Part shown: in pieces, positions 10,494 to 19,276 of the stretch
Layout: every line of letters starts with the position of its first letter
Numbering within the stretch: position 1 is the stretch's first letter
Assembly (NCBI GenBank): GCA_963813635.1
Contig: CAWEZO010000002.1
Location: 248,001-312,000, forward strand
Source: JBBRZM01 sp963813635
GTDB lineage: Bacteria > Actinomycetota > Acidimicrobiia > IMCC26256 > JBBRZM01
Length of the DNA stretch: 64,000 nucleotides
Reading direction: 5' to 3'
Notes under the pieces: model-generated
Database searches by the model: none
The model's input: the letters and a program-made list of their open reading frames with translations, nothing else
What the model was told of the DNA's origin: nothing
Translations under genes and position numbers: made by a program

Positions 10494-10551
10494 GGCCGGG
10501 CCGGTCGTGACGGGCCGGCTCGTATATGACGCGGTCGTCACATGGCGCGGC

Positions 10552-10655
10552 GTGAGGCTCCCGATCATCGACGCCGACGGCCACGTGTTCGAGCCGTTCT
10601 CGATGTGGCACGAACGGCTGCCGGCCGACTGCGGCACCGCCGGGTTGGTGTACGC
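10552..10655 (+). pseudogene. Amidohydrolase-2 N-terminal fragment
   Basis: A GTG at 10552 opens a frame reading RLPIIDADGHVFEPFSMW, which is the standard start of the metal-dependent amidohydrolase-2 family (IDADGHV/EP, metal ligands Asp and His). The match ends after about 35 codons and nothing of the roughly 350 further residues follows. From about 10660 the sequence reads instead as the start of an unrelated minus-strand gene. This is therefore a truncated fragment, caused by deletion or by an assembly join. Confidence 0.5.
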
Positions 10656-10661
10656 GGCCAG

Positions 10662-10796
10662 ATGCTCGGTCTTGGCTTTGGTGCCACCTCCGCCGGTGCA
10701 CGCAGCCATGAGCACGAGCATGAGACACGACACCGCAACACGGCCACTGACGAAACGCCGATCGGCCGGCCGGCGCTCGGCCCGGCCCGGAATCAC
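10662..10796 (-). pseudogene. Lipoprotein N-terminal fragment
   Basis: A GTG at 10796, three bases after the stop of the acyl-CoA synthetase gene, starts a peptide with an arginine-rich n-region, a hydrophobic stretch and a lipobox LMAAC followed by TGGGGTKAKT, the typical glycine-rich linker of an actinobacterial lipoprotein such as a solute-binding protein. After about 45 codons the frame runs antisense through the amidohydrolase fragment and is no longer protein-like. The gene has lost its 3' part at the junction near 10660. Confidence 0.5.
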
Positions 10797-10799
10797 CTG

Positions 10800-12342
10800 T
10801 CATTGCGAGCGTTCGAGGTACGCCGCTCGGAGTTGCGGCTTGCGGACCTTCCCGTTGGGGTCGCGCGGCAGCTCGTCGACGAACTCGACGATGCGCGGGC
10901 GCTTGTAGTCGGCCATGTGCTCGCGCACCCAGCGCGACGACCGCCGTCCTCGTCGAGCGTCGACCCGACGCGTCGGTTGCACGATCGCGTAGAGCACCTC
11001 GCCCCACTCGTCGTCGGGCACGCCGAGCACCGCGCAGTCGACGATCTCGGGATGCGGAAGCAGGCACTCCTCGATCTCGCGCGGGTAGATGTTCACGCCG
11101 CCGGTGATCACCATGTCGCTCTTGCGGTCGGTGAGGTACAGGTAGCCGTCGTCGTCGAGGTAGCCGGCGTCGCCGACCGTGAAGAAGCCGTCCCGGTGCG
11201 CCGCCGCGGTCTTCTCGGGGTCGTTGTGGTACTCGAAGCTCGACGCCGGCGGGCTTGACCGCAGACCGTGCCGACCTCACCGGCCGGGAGCTCGTCGCCG
11301 TCGTCGTCGAGGATCACGAACTCGTTGCCCGGGGAACGGCTTGCCGACGCTGCCCGGGATGCTCGAGCCACTCCTGCGGGCGAGATGACGGTGCCGCCGC
11401 CCTCCGACGCGCCGTAGTACTCCCACACCTTGTCGGCGCCGACGAAGTCCATGAACGCGCGCTTGAGCGGGACCGGGCACGGCGCGGCCGCGTGCACGAC
11501 GAGCTTCAGCGACGAGAGGTCGTACGCGGTCGCGCGTCGCCTCGGGCAGCGCGAGGATGCGCTGGAAGTTGGCCGGCACCATGTGCGTGTTCGTGACCCG
11601 GTCGCCGCTCGATGAGCGCGAGCGCCTCCTCGGCGTCCCAGCGCGCCATGATCACGACCGTCGCGCCGAACGCGAGGTGCATCTGCGCCCAGTACGACGG
11701 GCCCGAGTGGTACAGCGGGCCCGACCACCAGGTGCACGTCGTCGGGACCGAGGCCCCACCGCTCGCCACGGCGGCCGCGACGCCCGCGGCACGCCGGCGG
11801 AAGTCGTCTCGCCCGATCGCGACGCCCTTCGGCCGACCGGTCGTGCCCGACGTGTACGCCATCGTCGTCGGCCACCCGTCGCCGATCACGTCGGCGACCT
11901 CGACCTCGCCGTCGGGCGCGGCGTCGAGCGCGGCCTCGTAGCCACCGTCACCGACGACGAGCCGCGGCACGTCGGGGACCTGCTCGAGCGCGGGGAGCAG
12001 ATCTCGCGCCGCCACCACGACCGCGGTCGCGCCGGAGTCGCGCGACGATCCAGCCGGCCTCGTCGGCCTTGAAGTGGATGTTGACCGGCACGACGATCGC
12101 CCCGAGCCGGCCCGCAGCCGTGCGCGGCCTCGAAGAACTCGATCGAGTTGGGCAGCATGATCGCCACCCGATCGCCTCGTCGCACGCCCAGCGTGGCCAG
12201 CGCGTGGGCAACCCGCCGGGCGTGCTCGTCGAGCTGCGCGGTACGTCAAGCTCGACTCGCCCAGGCGGAGCGCGATCTGGTCGGGCCGTACGTGCGCTTG
12301 GGCGATGAGTCCGGCGGGCGTCTGGTTGCTCTCGTCGGCCAT
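10800..12342 (-). CDS. Acyl-CoA synthetase (AMP-forming), heavily frameshifted
   Basis: AMP-dependent fatty/aryl acyl-CoA ligase: activates a carboxylate to an acyl-AMP and then the CoA ester. Recognisable in order across several frames: start MADESNQTPAGLIAQA (ATG 12342), the P-loop YTSGTTGRPKGVAIG, YYGASEGGG, the GEVGTVCG region, the hinge VITGGVNIYPREIEECL and the A10 lysine motif LPRDPNGKVRKPQLR. At least six single-base breaks divide it, including extra bases near 10933, 10948 and 10966. About 510 residues when rebuilt. It opens a block of lipid-type genes; a second synthetase fragment starts divergently 46 bp away. Substrate not determinable. Confidence 0.8.
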
Positions 12343-12388
12343 GGGCGTCATCATGCCGCGGCTCGATCGAAAGGACGAAAGGCGGTTC

Positions 12389-12642
12389 ATGGGGCTCCTC
12401 GTCGGCGACATCGTGCGTCACGCGGCGCAGGTCGCGCCCGACCGCCTCGCAGCGACGCTCGGCGACGAAGAGGCTCACCTTCGCTGCACTTGATGCGGCG
12501 TCCAACCGCACACGTTGTCGGACCTCGGAATCGCGCATGGCGCCCGTGCTGGCGTGGGTGCGGCGACACCGCGCTCGCCGCCATGCCGATTTTCGTCGCC
12601 CTGGCGAAGCTGGGTGCCGTGTTCGCGCCCGTCAGCAGTAGG
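12389..12642 (+). pseudogene. Truncated acyl-CoA synthetase N-terminus
   Basis: Starting at ATG 12389 (preceded by AAAGGACGAAAGG), three frames together read like the N-terminus of an AMP-forming ligase: GLLVGDIVRHAAQVAPDR, LAATLGDE, then DAASNR, and finally MPIFVALAKLGAVFAPVS. Several single-base breaks interrupt it. After APVS the similarity ends abruptly, 11 bp before palindrome B1, and a TetR gene follows. About 85 of an expected 500 codons remain, so this is a genuine fragment whatever the cause of the small indels. Confidence 0.6.
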
Positions 12643-12652
12643 TCCCACCAGG

Positions 12653-12699
12653 CGTTTGTGCGATCGGGCCCCCTGATAGGGGCCCTGATCGCACAAACG
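12653..12699. repeat. Palindromic repeat family B, copy B1 (47 bp)
   Basis: Ends are perfect 13-bp inverted repeats (CGTTTGTGCGATC and GATCGCACAAACG); the stem continues through GGGCCCC and GGGGCCC with one bulge, leaving the short loop CTGATA. It lies where the truncated synthetase stops and 50 bp before the TetR start. It shares sequence with B2 at 36454 and B3 at 60676. Confidence 0.9.
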
Positions 12700-12749
12700 G
12701 TCGGTCGGCGGCTGGCGGGCGGAGCGGGAGCGGGAATAGGATTCTGGAT

Positions 12750-13388
12750 ATGCAGAATGTCGTTCCGGCGGTGGAGGCCTCGCTCACCGCGCAGGCCGCC
12801 GCCCGGTCGCTGGCCGACCGACACGAGGTCTACGAGCACGAGATGCAGGCGCTCGTCGACGCCACCTACGTCGTGATGCGCAAGACCGGCAGCATCGAGC
12901 CGCGGGTGAGCGACATCGTGCCCGACCGCCGGGCTGTCCAACCAGGCGTTCTACCGCCACTTCCGCGGCAAGGACGAGCTGCTCCTCGCACTGCTCGACG
13001 ACGGGCAGCGCCGGCTCGTCGAGACCTGGAGCACCGGATGGCCGGCGCGCGACGATGCCGTTGCAACAGGTTCGCGCGCTGGGTCGAGGGCGTGCTCGAG
13101 CAGGCGCGCGATCCCGACGCCGCGGCAACGACCCGACCGTTCGCGTTGAACGGCGAGCCGGCTCGCGACGCAGTTCCCCGACGAGACCGCGGATTCCCGC
13201 GAGCTGCTCGTCGGCCCGCTGCGCGACGCGATCACGGCCGCGGTGGCGACGCCCGGCGAGACGCCGACGCGGTGTACCACCTGACGATGGGCACCATGCA
13301 GGACGCGCTCGGTCGATCGGTGACACCGTCGAAGCGTGATGTCGAGCACCTCGTGCAATTCGCATTGGGGGGAATCAACCTGGAACGT
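12750..13388 (+). CDS. TetR-family transcriptional regulator (frameshifted)
   Basis: An N-terminal helix-turn-helix of the TetR type is readable across two frames: the first frame gives YEHEMQALVDATYVVMRKTG and PRVSDIV, and after one break near 12920 the second gives LSNQAFYRHFRGKDELLLALL, the diagnostic recognition helix and following segment. The C-terminal ligand/dimer domain follows with further breaks and ends near VQFALGGINL. It directly precedes the 2-oxoacid:ferredoxin oxidoreductase genes on the same strand, so it is the likely local regulator. The exact stop is uncertain because of the frame breaks; it abuts or overlaps the next GTG. Confidence 0.75.
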
Positions 13389-13966
13389 GAGCTGCTGCGT
13401 CACCGGGATCGGCGGCCAGGGGGTGCAGCTGGCCGCGCAGGTGCTCGCGCGCGCGGCGACCGCTCGAGGGCAGCAACGTCATGCTGTTCGGCGTGTACGC
13501 CGGCGCGATGCGCGGCATGAACACCGACGCGACCGTCGTGATCGGCGACGGCCCGCTGCGTCGCTCTCCCCTCGGTGTCGCACACGTGGTCCGCGATCGG
13601 GATGCACGACAAGTTCTGGACGCCCCTCGCGCCGCAAGCTGCGGCCCGGCGCCCTCGTGCTCGTCAACGACGCGACCTTCGAGACCGCGCTCGACACCGA
13701 CGCGTACCACGTGGTGCGCGTACCCGCGACCGACATCGCCGACGGAGCTCGGCAACGAGCTCGGGGCGTCGATGGTGATGGCCGGCGCCTACGTCGGGAT
13801 CACGGGCCTCGTCAGCCTCGAACGACCGCTCGAGGCCATGCGCCAGTCGATCCCGCCCTACCGCACGCAACACATCGCGGCCAACGAGGTCGCGATCACC
13901 GCGGGATTCGAACGCGCCAACCGGCTCGCGGCACCGGCCTGGCCCGAAACAATGGTGGCGACATGA
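13387..13966 (+). CDS. 2-oxoacid:ferredoxin oxidoreductase, gamma subunit (frameshifted)
   Basis: Gamma domain of the pyruvate/2-oxoacid:ferredoxin oxidoreductase superfamily, about 190 residues. The signature GIGGQGVQLAAQVLARAA follows the GTG start; later come VMLFGVYAGAMRGMNTDATVV, ALVLVNDATFET, ELGNELGASMVMAGAYVGI and the conserved end EVAITAGFERANRL. At least three single extra bases break the frame (near 13465, 13570 and 13633). In the complex this subunit contributes the CoA-side domain. Its TGA overlaps the ATG of the ferredoxin-type subunit by 4 bp, showing that these subunits are translated together. Confidence 0.85.
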
Positions 13967-14223
13967 CGGTAGAAACGGTCAAGAGTCGCGGCACGGTCAC
14001 GATCGACGTCGAGACCTGCAAGGGCTGCGAGCTGTGCATCACCGCGTGCCCGCCGCGGGTGCTCTCGATGTCCGACGACGTGAACCACCTCGGGTACCGC
14101 TACCCGCGGCTCCATCCGGGCTGCACCGGCTGCGCAGCATGTCTGCTCGTCTGCCCCGACTTCGTGTTTCGGGTGTTCCGCTTCGACACACCCGTGATCA
14201 CCGACATCGAGGTGGCGTCATGA
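13963..14223 (+). CDS. 2-oxoacid:ferredoxin oxidoreductase, delta (ferredoxin) subunit
   Basis: An 86-residue two-cluster ferredoxin with motifs CKGCELCITACPP and CTGCAACLLVCPDF, each ligating a 4Fe-4S centre. It carries electrons from the thiamine-bound intermediate toward ferredoxin. The gene is the only one in this block with an uninterrupted frame. It overlaps both neighbours by 4 bp (ATGA at each end). A separate delta polypeptide is typical of four-subunit enzymes of archaea and anaerobes, unlike the two-subunit KorAB found in many actinobacteria. Confidence 0.9.
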   Translation: MTVETVKSRGTVTIDVETCKGCELCITACPPRVLSMSDDVNHLGYRYPRLHPGCTGCAACLLVCPDFVFRVFRFDTPVITDIEVAS

Positions 14224-15371
14224 CGGTCACGGCACCGCCCACCGACGGCGGCTCATGGAAGGCTCGGAGGCGATCGCCAACGCGGCGATCGCAGCCGGCT
14301 GCCGGTTCTTCGCCGGGTACCCGATGACGCCGTTCACCGAGCTGCTCGAGCACTTCGCGAAGCGCCTGCCCGAGCGCGGTGGCGTCTGCATCAACGCCGA
14401 GAGCGAGCTCGAAGCGGTCGGCATGGCGTGGGGCGCGCTCGCGACCGGCGCCCGCGCCGCGACCGGTTCCACCGGCCAGGGCCTGTCGCTCATGCAGGAG
14501 TCGTTCAGCGAGATCACGCTGGCCGAGCTGCCGCTGGTCATCTTCAACATGGCCCGCGGCGGTCAGGACTACTTCCAGTCGACGCGCGGCGGTGGGCACG
14601 GCGACTACCGCCACATCGTGCTCGCACCGATGGACATCGCCGAGGCGGTCGAGCTCACCCAGCTCGCGTTCCACCTCGCCGACACGTGGCGCAACCCCGT
14701 GCTCGTCTACGGCGACTATCTCCTCGCGCACATCGCAGGAGCGGTCGACGTCGCGCCCATCGACTTCGGCGAGCTCCGGCGAAGGACTGGGCGGTCGACG
14801 GCTCGCTCGGCGGGTCGCGGGCACTCGCGGATCGTGTCGCCGCTCGGCTTCGGCAAGGCCGGCCAGCGAGAGCCCGGGCATCGAGCGTCACTTGCGTGCG
14901 CATCGCGGCGAAGCACGCCGAGATGGCGGCGACCGAGACACGGGTCGAGACCGGCTTCGTCGACGATGCGGAGACGATCGTCGTCGCGTTCGGCATCCCC
15001 GGCGAAGTTCGTCCGCTACGTCGTGCGCCAGCTCCGGGCCGAAGGCGAGAAGATCGGGCTACGTACGACCGATCACGCTGTGGCCGTTCCCCTCCGACGC
15101 CGTCGCGGCCGCCGCCGACCAGGCCCGCAGCGGTCGGCGGTGTTCGAGCTGTGCGCGGGTCAGATGATCGACGATGTCCGGCTCGGCGTGCTCGGGCGGG
15201 CACCCGTCGTGCCGATCGGCGGCATCTCCACCGACGGCTCCGGCTTCGGTGTCGGTCCGCTGCTCGACGCGGAGCTCATCCGAGCCCGGGTGCTCGCCGT
15301 GCACCGTGGCGGCGCCGAGGCCGAGCTGCCACCGCTGCCCGACAACGAGCGGGACCAGGAGATCACGATGA
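14220..15371 (+). CDS. 2-oxoacid:ferredoxin oxidoreductase, alpha subunit (frameshifted)
   Basis: Alpha subunit, about 380 residues, binding the pyrimidine side of thiamine diphosphate. Starts at the ATG overlapping the delta stop. One break near 14255 leads into GSEAIANAAIAAGCRFFAGYP, then TELLEHFAKRLPERGG, NAESELEAVGMAWGALATGA and GGGHGDYRHIVLAPMD, all conserved. Further breaks lie near 14775, 14870, 15003 and 15115. The C-terminus (EELPPLPDNERDQEI-like) ends at a TGA overlapping the beta ATG. Substrate specificity (pyruvate, 2-oxoglutarate, branched or aryl 2-oxoacids) cannot be read from the broken sequence. Confidence 0.85.
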
Positions 15372-16266
15372 GCACGACATCACCGCTGCTCGGACCCGTT
15401 CTCGACACCAGCGTGCTGCCCGAGCACGCGAAACAGGTCGCGGGGCTCAAGCCCGATTTGCTGCTCACGCAGGAGCACCACATGTGCCCGGGCTGCGGCG
15501 AGCCGCTGGCGCTGCGCGGCTACCTCGAGGCGATCGAGGAGCTCGCGGCTCAGCGCAACGATCGATCATGGTCGCCGGCATCGGCTGCTACACGAGCTTC
15601 TCCGACGACGGTCGATCTCGACCTGGTGCAGGCGTTGCACGGCCGCGCGCCGTCGGTCGCGACCGGCGATCAAGCGCATGTTGCCCGACGCGATCGTGTT
15701 CACCCTGCAGGGCGACGGCGACATGGTCAACGAAGGCCTGCAGGAGGTGCTGCACACCGCCGCCCGCGGCGAGAACGTCACGTGCATCCTGCTCAACAAC
15801 GGCGTGTTCGGCGAGACCGGCGGCCACATGACGGCCACGACGCGTGCTCGGGCCAGCGCACGAAGAACTCGCTCGACGGCCGCGACGCCGAGTACCACGG
15901 CTATCCAATCCTGATCGGCGATCTCATCGCCCAGCTCCAGGGGGCGACCTACGTGGCGCGTGGGTCGGTGCACAACGCGGGCGCGGTTGCACGCACCAAG
16001 AAGATGTTCCGGCGCGCGTTCGAGACGCAGCTCGCGGGACGGAGGGTTCACGTTCGTCGAGGTGCTGACGATGTGCCCGACGGGATGGTTCATCCCGACG
16101 GCGGACGGCCCCGAGTACATGACGTCGACACTCGGTGAGGTGCACATCATGGGCGAGCTCAAGGCTGACGGTGTGGTGCACACCACCGAAGAGCTGCACG
16201 CGGAGAACGTGCGCAAGGCAGGCCGAGATCGAGCACCGGCTGGCGCAGGGTCCGCTCGACGCCTGA
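15368..16266 (+). CDS. 2-oxoacid:ferredoxin oxidoreductase, beta subunit (frameshifted)
   Basis: Beta subunit of about 295 residues, holding the diphosphate and Mg of thiamine diphosphate and a 4Fe-4S centre. Visible in order: HHMCPGCGEPLALRGYLEA, VAGIGCYTSF, FTLQGDGDMVNEGLQEVLHTAARGE (the GDG...N thiamine motif), LLNNGVFGETGGHM, ATYVARGSVHNAGAVARTK, FVEVLTMCPTGWF. At least five frame breaks. It ends 12 bp before the acyl-CoA dehydrogenase start, so the oxidoreductase and dehydrogenase probably share a transcript. Confidence 0.87.
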
Positions 16267-16278
16267 TAGGAAGCCTTG

Positions 16279-17447
16279 ATGGACTTCACCTACCCCGCAG
16301 AGGCGGAAGCGTTCCGCACCGAGTTCCGGGCGTGGCTCGCGGAACACCTCACCGACGAGCTACGCGGGGCCGGCTCTCGACATGGACATCGACCCCCAAG
16401 CCCTCGAGAAGCTCCGCACCTGGAACCGGCTGCTCGCCGACGCGCGACTACGCCGCGATCGCGTGGCCCGAGGAGTACGGCGGGCGCGGCGCGAGCGTCA
16501 TGGAACAGGTCGTGTTCGCGGAGGAGATGCACCGGGCCGGTGCGCCGGGCACGCTCAACCCGCTCGGTCTGTCCAACATCGCGCCCGCGATCATCGAGCA
16601 CGGCACCGAGGAGCAGAAGCGGAGCTTGCTCCCACGCATGTTGCGCGGCGACGACATCTGGTGCCAGGGCTTCTCCGAGCCCGACGCCGGCTCCGATCTC
16701 GCGTCGCTCAGCACGTCGGCAGTGCTCGACGGCGATCACTTCGTCGTCAACGGCCAGAAGACCTGGAACACGCTCGGTCACATCGCGAACTGGTGCGAGC
16801 TGCTGGTGCGCACGGATTCCGAAGCGCCCAAGCACCGGGGTATCTCGTGTCTGCTCGTCGACATGACGCTGCCCGGCGTGGAGGTGCGACCGCTCACGAC
16901 GATCACCGCTACGAAGGAGTTCAACGAGCTCTTCTTCACCGACGTGCTCGTGCCGACGCGACGCGCTCCTCGGGCCGCTGAACGAGGGGTGGCGCGTCGC
17001 GCTCGACGACGCTCACGTACGAGCGCGGCTCCGTGGCGAATCTGCATCTCGGATTGCGCACGAAGATCGCGAGGCTCCTCGACCAGGCGAAGCACACGCC
17101 GGCCGGCGGCGGCCGGATGGCAAGTGACGATCCCGTGCTGCGCCAGGAGCTTGCGCAGGTCTACCTCGAGGGCGAGCTGTTGAAGCTGCTCTCCGAACGG
17201 GCGATCTCGGGTGCGATCCACGGCCGCGACTTCCGGTCCCGAGTCGTCGATCGCGAAGCTCGTCTGGAGCGAGGCGGAGCAGCATCTCGGCGAGGTCGCC
17301 GGTGACGTGCTCGGGCCCGATGCGAACGTCGGCCGGTGGGGCCGCGACCGCGTCTACATGCGGGCGTTGACGATCGCCGGCGGCACGACCCAGATCAACA
17401 AGGGTGTGCTCGCCACCCGCATGCTCGGTCTCCCCCGGGGCACCTGA
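16279..17447 (+). CDS. Acyl-CoA dehydrogenase (frameshifted)
   Basis: Flavoprotein that introduces the alpha-beta double bond in an acyl-CoA, passing electrons to ETF. Starts at ATG 16279 (MDFTYPAEAEAFRTEFRAWL). The body is well conserved: IAWPEEYGGRG, GFSEPDAGSDLASL (FAD/substrate), VNGQKTWNTLGHIANWCELLVRT, LTYERGS, KLVWSEAEQHLGEVAGDVLG and the C-terminal GGTTQINKGVLATRMLGLPR. Breaks lie near 16367, 16445, 16965, 17010 and 17238. About 390 residues. It follows the 2-oxoacid oxidoreductase genes, which suggests a pathway in which an acyl-CoA is made by the ligase or oxidoreductase and then dehydrogenated; substrate unknown. Confidence 0.85.
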
Positions 17448-17501
17448 CCACCCGGGACCGACCAACCAGCGGAGCGCAAGAAGGTCGCCACGCACCGCGA
17501 T

Positions 17502-17553
17502 CGTTTACTCGAGGTATGACCGGCAAATACCAGGCGAATTCCTCGAGCAAACG
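17502..17553 (+). repeat. Palindromic repeat family A, copy A1 (52 bp)
   Basis: Terminal inverted repeats CGTTTACTCGAGG and CCTCGAGCAAACG (13 bp, one mismatch) flank a 26-nt centre containing GGCAAATACC. It lies 54 bp past the acyl-CoA dehydrogenase stop in a convergent gap. The centre is close to that of A2 and both copies are preceded by the shared stretch GCCACGCACCG, so the similarity extends beyond the palindrome. Confidence 0.92.
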
Positions 17554-17770
17554 CACGCGTGGGGCGCCGCCAAGTGCTGGGGGAACGGCGACTCCGGTTG
17601 GGCAACGGCGGCAACGCCGACAGCAGCGCACGTGGGGTTCCCTTTGCTGCTCACCCGTAGCCGGCCGCGCGCGAACAGTCGACGGGGTGGGCGAACGTGG
17701 AACGCCCACGCATGCGGCGCGTCCCGAGTCGAGAGGCCGAGATTGCGGAGCCACGTCGTCGTCGGCGGGC
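17554..17770. other. Intergenic region with no supported gene
   Basis: Together with palindrome A1 this is the 323-bp gap between two convergent genes. Frames are open on both strands because of the high GC but none has a plausible start or protein-like composition. Nothing else is seen. Confidence 0.5.
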
Positions 17771-18466
17771 TCAGTCCCCTTCGACGCCGGTCGGATCGTG
17801 GTCGACGAGCTGCTCGACGCGGGCGCGGAACGTGCGCCATCTGCGCTCGTTGTCGTGGACGAGGCCGGCCGAGTCACTGAGCAGATCGGCTGCGCGTGCG
17901 ATGAGCTCAGCGGCGGAGTAGAGCCGCCGCGGTGCAACACTCGAAGACGCAAGGTCGGCGCGCAGCGCGGCGGGCGTGAAGTCCACGTGATCGAGAACTT
18001 CGGCTGCGCGCAGGAGAAGCCGTCCCGTCAGGGTGCTCATGTGCGCGGCCTGCCAGTCGTTGGCGATGATCCGGTGCCGCTCGCCGAGGAGATCAGCCAG
18101 TTCCTCGATATCCAGCAGCGTGGCCGCGACGTCCCAGGATGCCTGCATTGCCGAGGCGAGCCACTCACCGGCGGCGAGTGAATCTTCGGCCGTCGCGCGA
18201 AGGTCTCGCTTGAGGCGGGCGATCTCCGCCGGTTCGTCCTCGCCCTCCATGAACAGCACACCGTCGAGCTGGAGCGCGGCCGGATCGTTGAGATCCTCAG
18301 CGCCTTCGAAGGGACTGAACGGTGTGGGCTGCGCCGGCTGGGTCGTGGACCAACGGTCGGCGAGCGCTTGCAGCGCACGAGCGTGGCGTTGCAGCGCCAC
18401 CGCCTGTTCGCGCGGGGCGGCGGCATAGAACTTCTCGTGGTCGCGATGAAACGCCGCAAGATTCAA
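17771..18466 (-). CDS. Hypothetical protein, alpha-helical
   Basis: An intact 231-residue protein I do not recognise. Composition is rich in Ala, Leu, Glu and Arg, with long predicted helices throughout (for example FHRDHEKFYAAAPREQAVAL and ARLKRDLRATAEDSLAAGEWLASAM), no signal peptide, no membrane segment, no cysteines, and an acidic C-terminus (DHDPTGVEGD). It could be a small helical-bundle regulator or structural protein. It is a single gene, convergent with the acyl-CoA dehydrogenase and divergent from the flavodoxin gene across about 200 bp, so the context gives no functional hint. Confidence 0.7.
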   Translation of the reverse strand: MNLAAFHRDHEKFYAAAPREQAVALQRHARALQALADRWSTTQPAQPTPFSPFEGAEDLNDPAALQLDGVLFMEGEDEPAEIARLKRDLRATAEDSLAAGEWLASAMQASWDVAATLLDIEELADLLGERHRIIANDWQAAHMSTLTGRLLLRAAEVLDHVDFTPAALRADLASSSVAPRRLYSAAELIARAADLLSDSAGLVHDNERRWRTFRARVEQLVDHDPTGVEGD

Positions 18467-18669
18467 GATCGCGCGCAGTCAACGCGACTGCGGATCAGAT
18501 GGGTTCGGGTCCACGGCTACTTCTTACCTCAACGCGCGAGCCGAGCGGGCGCCGGCACCGAACCAGACGAACGCGCTGGCGGCGGCGATGGCGACCCACT
18601 CCCGTGATCGCACGGGCCGCGCGAGCGTCGCAGTCCGACTATTTTCGTCCGAACCTCGGGAGGTCCTCA

Positions 18670-19207
18670 ATGAAGGCAGTCGTCGTCTACGAATCGATGT
18701 ACGGCAATACCCATCTCGTCGCCGACGCCGTCGCGACCGGCCTGCGAACCGACGCCGGCGCCGATGTCGTCGTCGTACCGGTCGATGAGGCCCACGCCGA
18801 CGTGCTCGCCGGCGCCGACCTGGTCGTCGTCGGCGGACCGACGCACGCGCACGGCCTGAGCAGGGAGAGCACACGCAAGGCCGCGATCGAACGCGGCGCG
18901 CAAACCGGACAGCGATCTCACCGTCGATCCCGACGCCGAGGGCCCGGGATTGCGCGAGTGGTTCGACGCGCTGGAACGCCTCGCAACGAAGGCGGGAGCC
19001 TTCGACACTCGCGTCAAGGGACCCGCGACGCTCACCGGGCGCGCGTCGAAAGGTATCGCCAAGCGACTGCGTGATCACGACTGCACCCTCATCGTCGAAC
19101 CCGAGAGCTTCCTGGTCACGAAAGAGAATCACCTCTTCGACGACGAGGCGGCACACGCGCGCGATTGGGGTGCTCGGCTCGCGGCCGCGATCGCAGACGC
19201 GCACTGA
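18670..19207 (+). CDS. Flavodoxin family protein (one frameshift)
   Basis: A flavodoxin-like FMN-binding protein of about 178 residues. The phosphate-binding loop YESMYGNTHLVADAVA is directly after the start and VVVGGPTHAHGLSRESTRKA is the second FMN loop. One missing base near 18893 separates it from the remainder (DLTVDPDAEGPGLREWFDAL to ARDWGARLAAAIADAH). It resembles short-chain flavodoxins and the WrbA/IsiB-like domain used in actinobacteria as a low-potential carrier or quinone reductase. It is a single gene upstream of the AlkD-like gene with a 69-bp gap. Confidence 0.85.
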
Positions 19208-19276
19208 GACACCGGCGCGTTCTCGATCGCGCAGAACCGCCCGGGGATCGCGGGGCGGCGCGTACGATCGGCCGGG

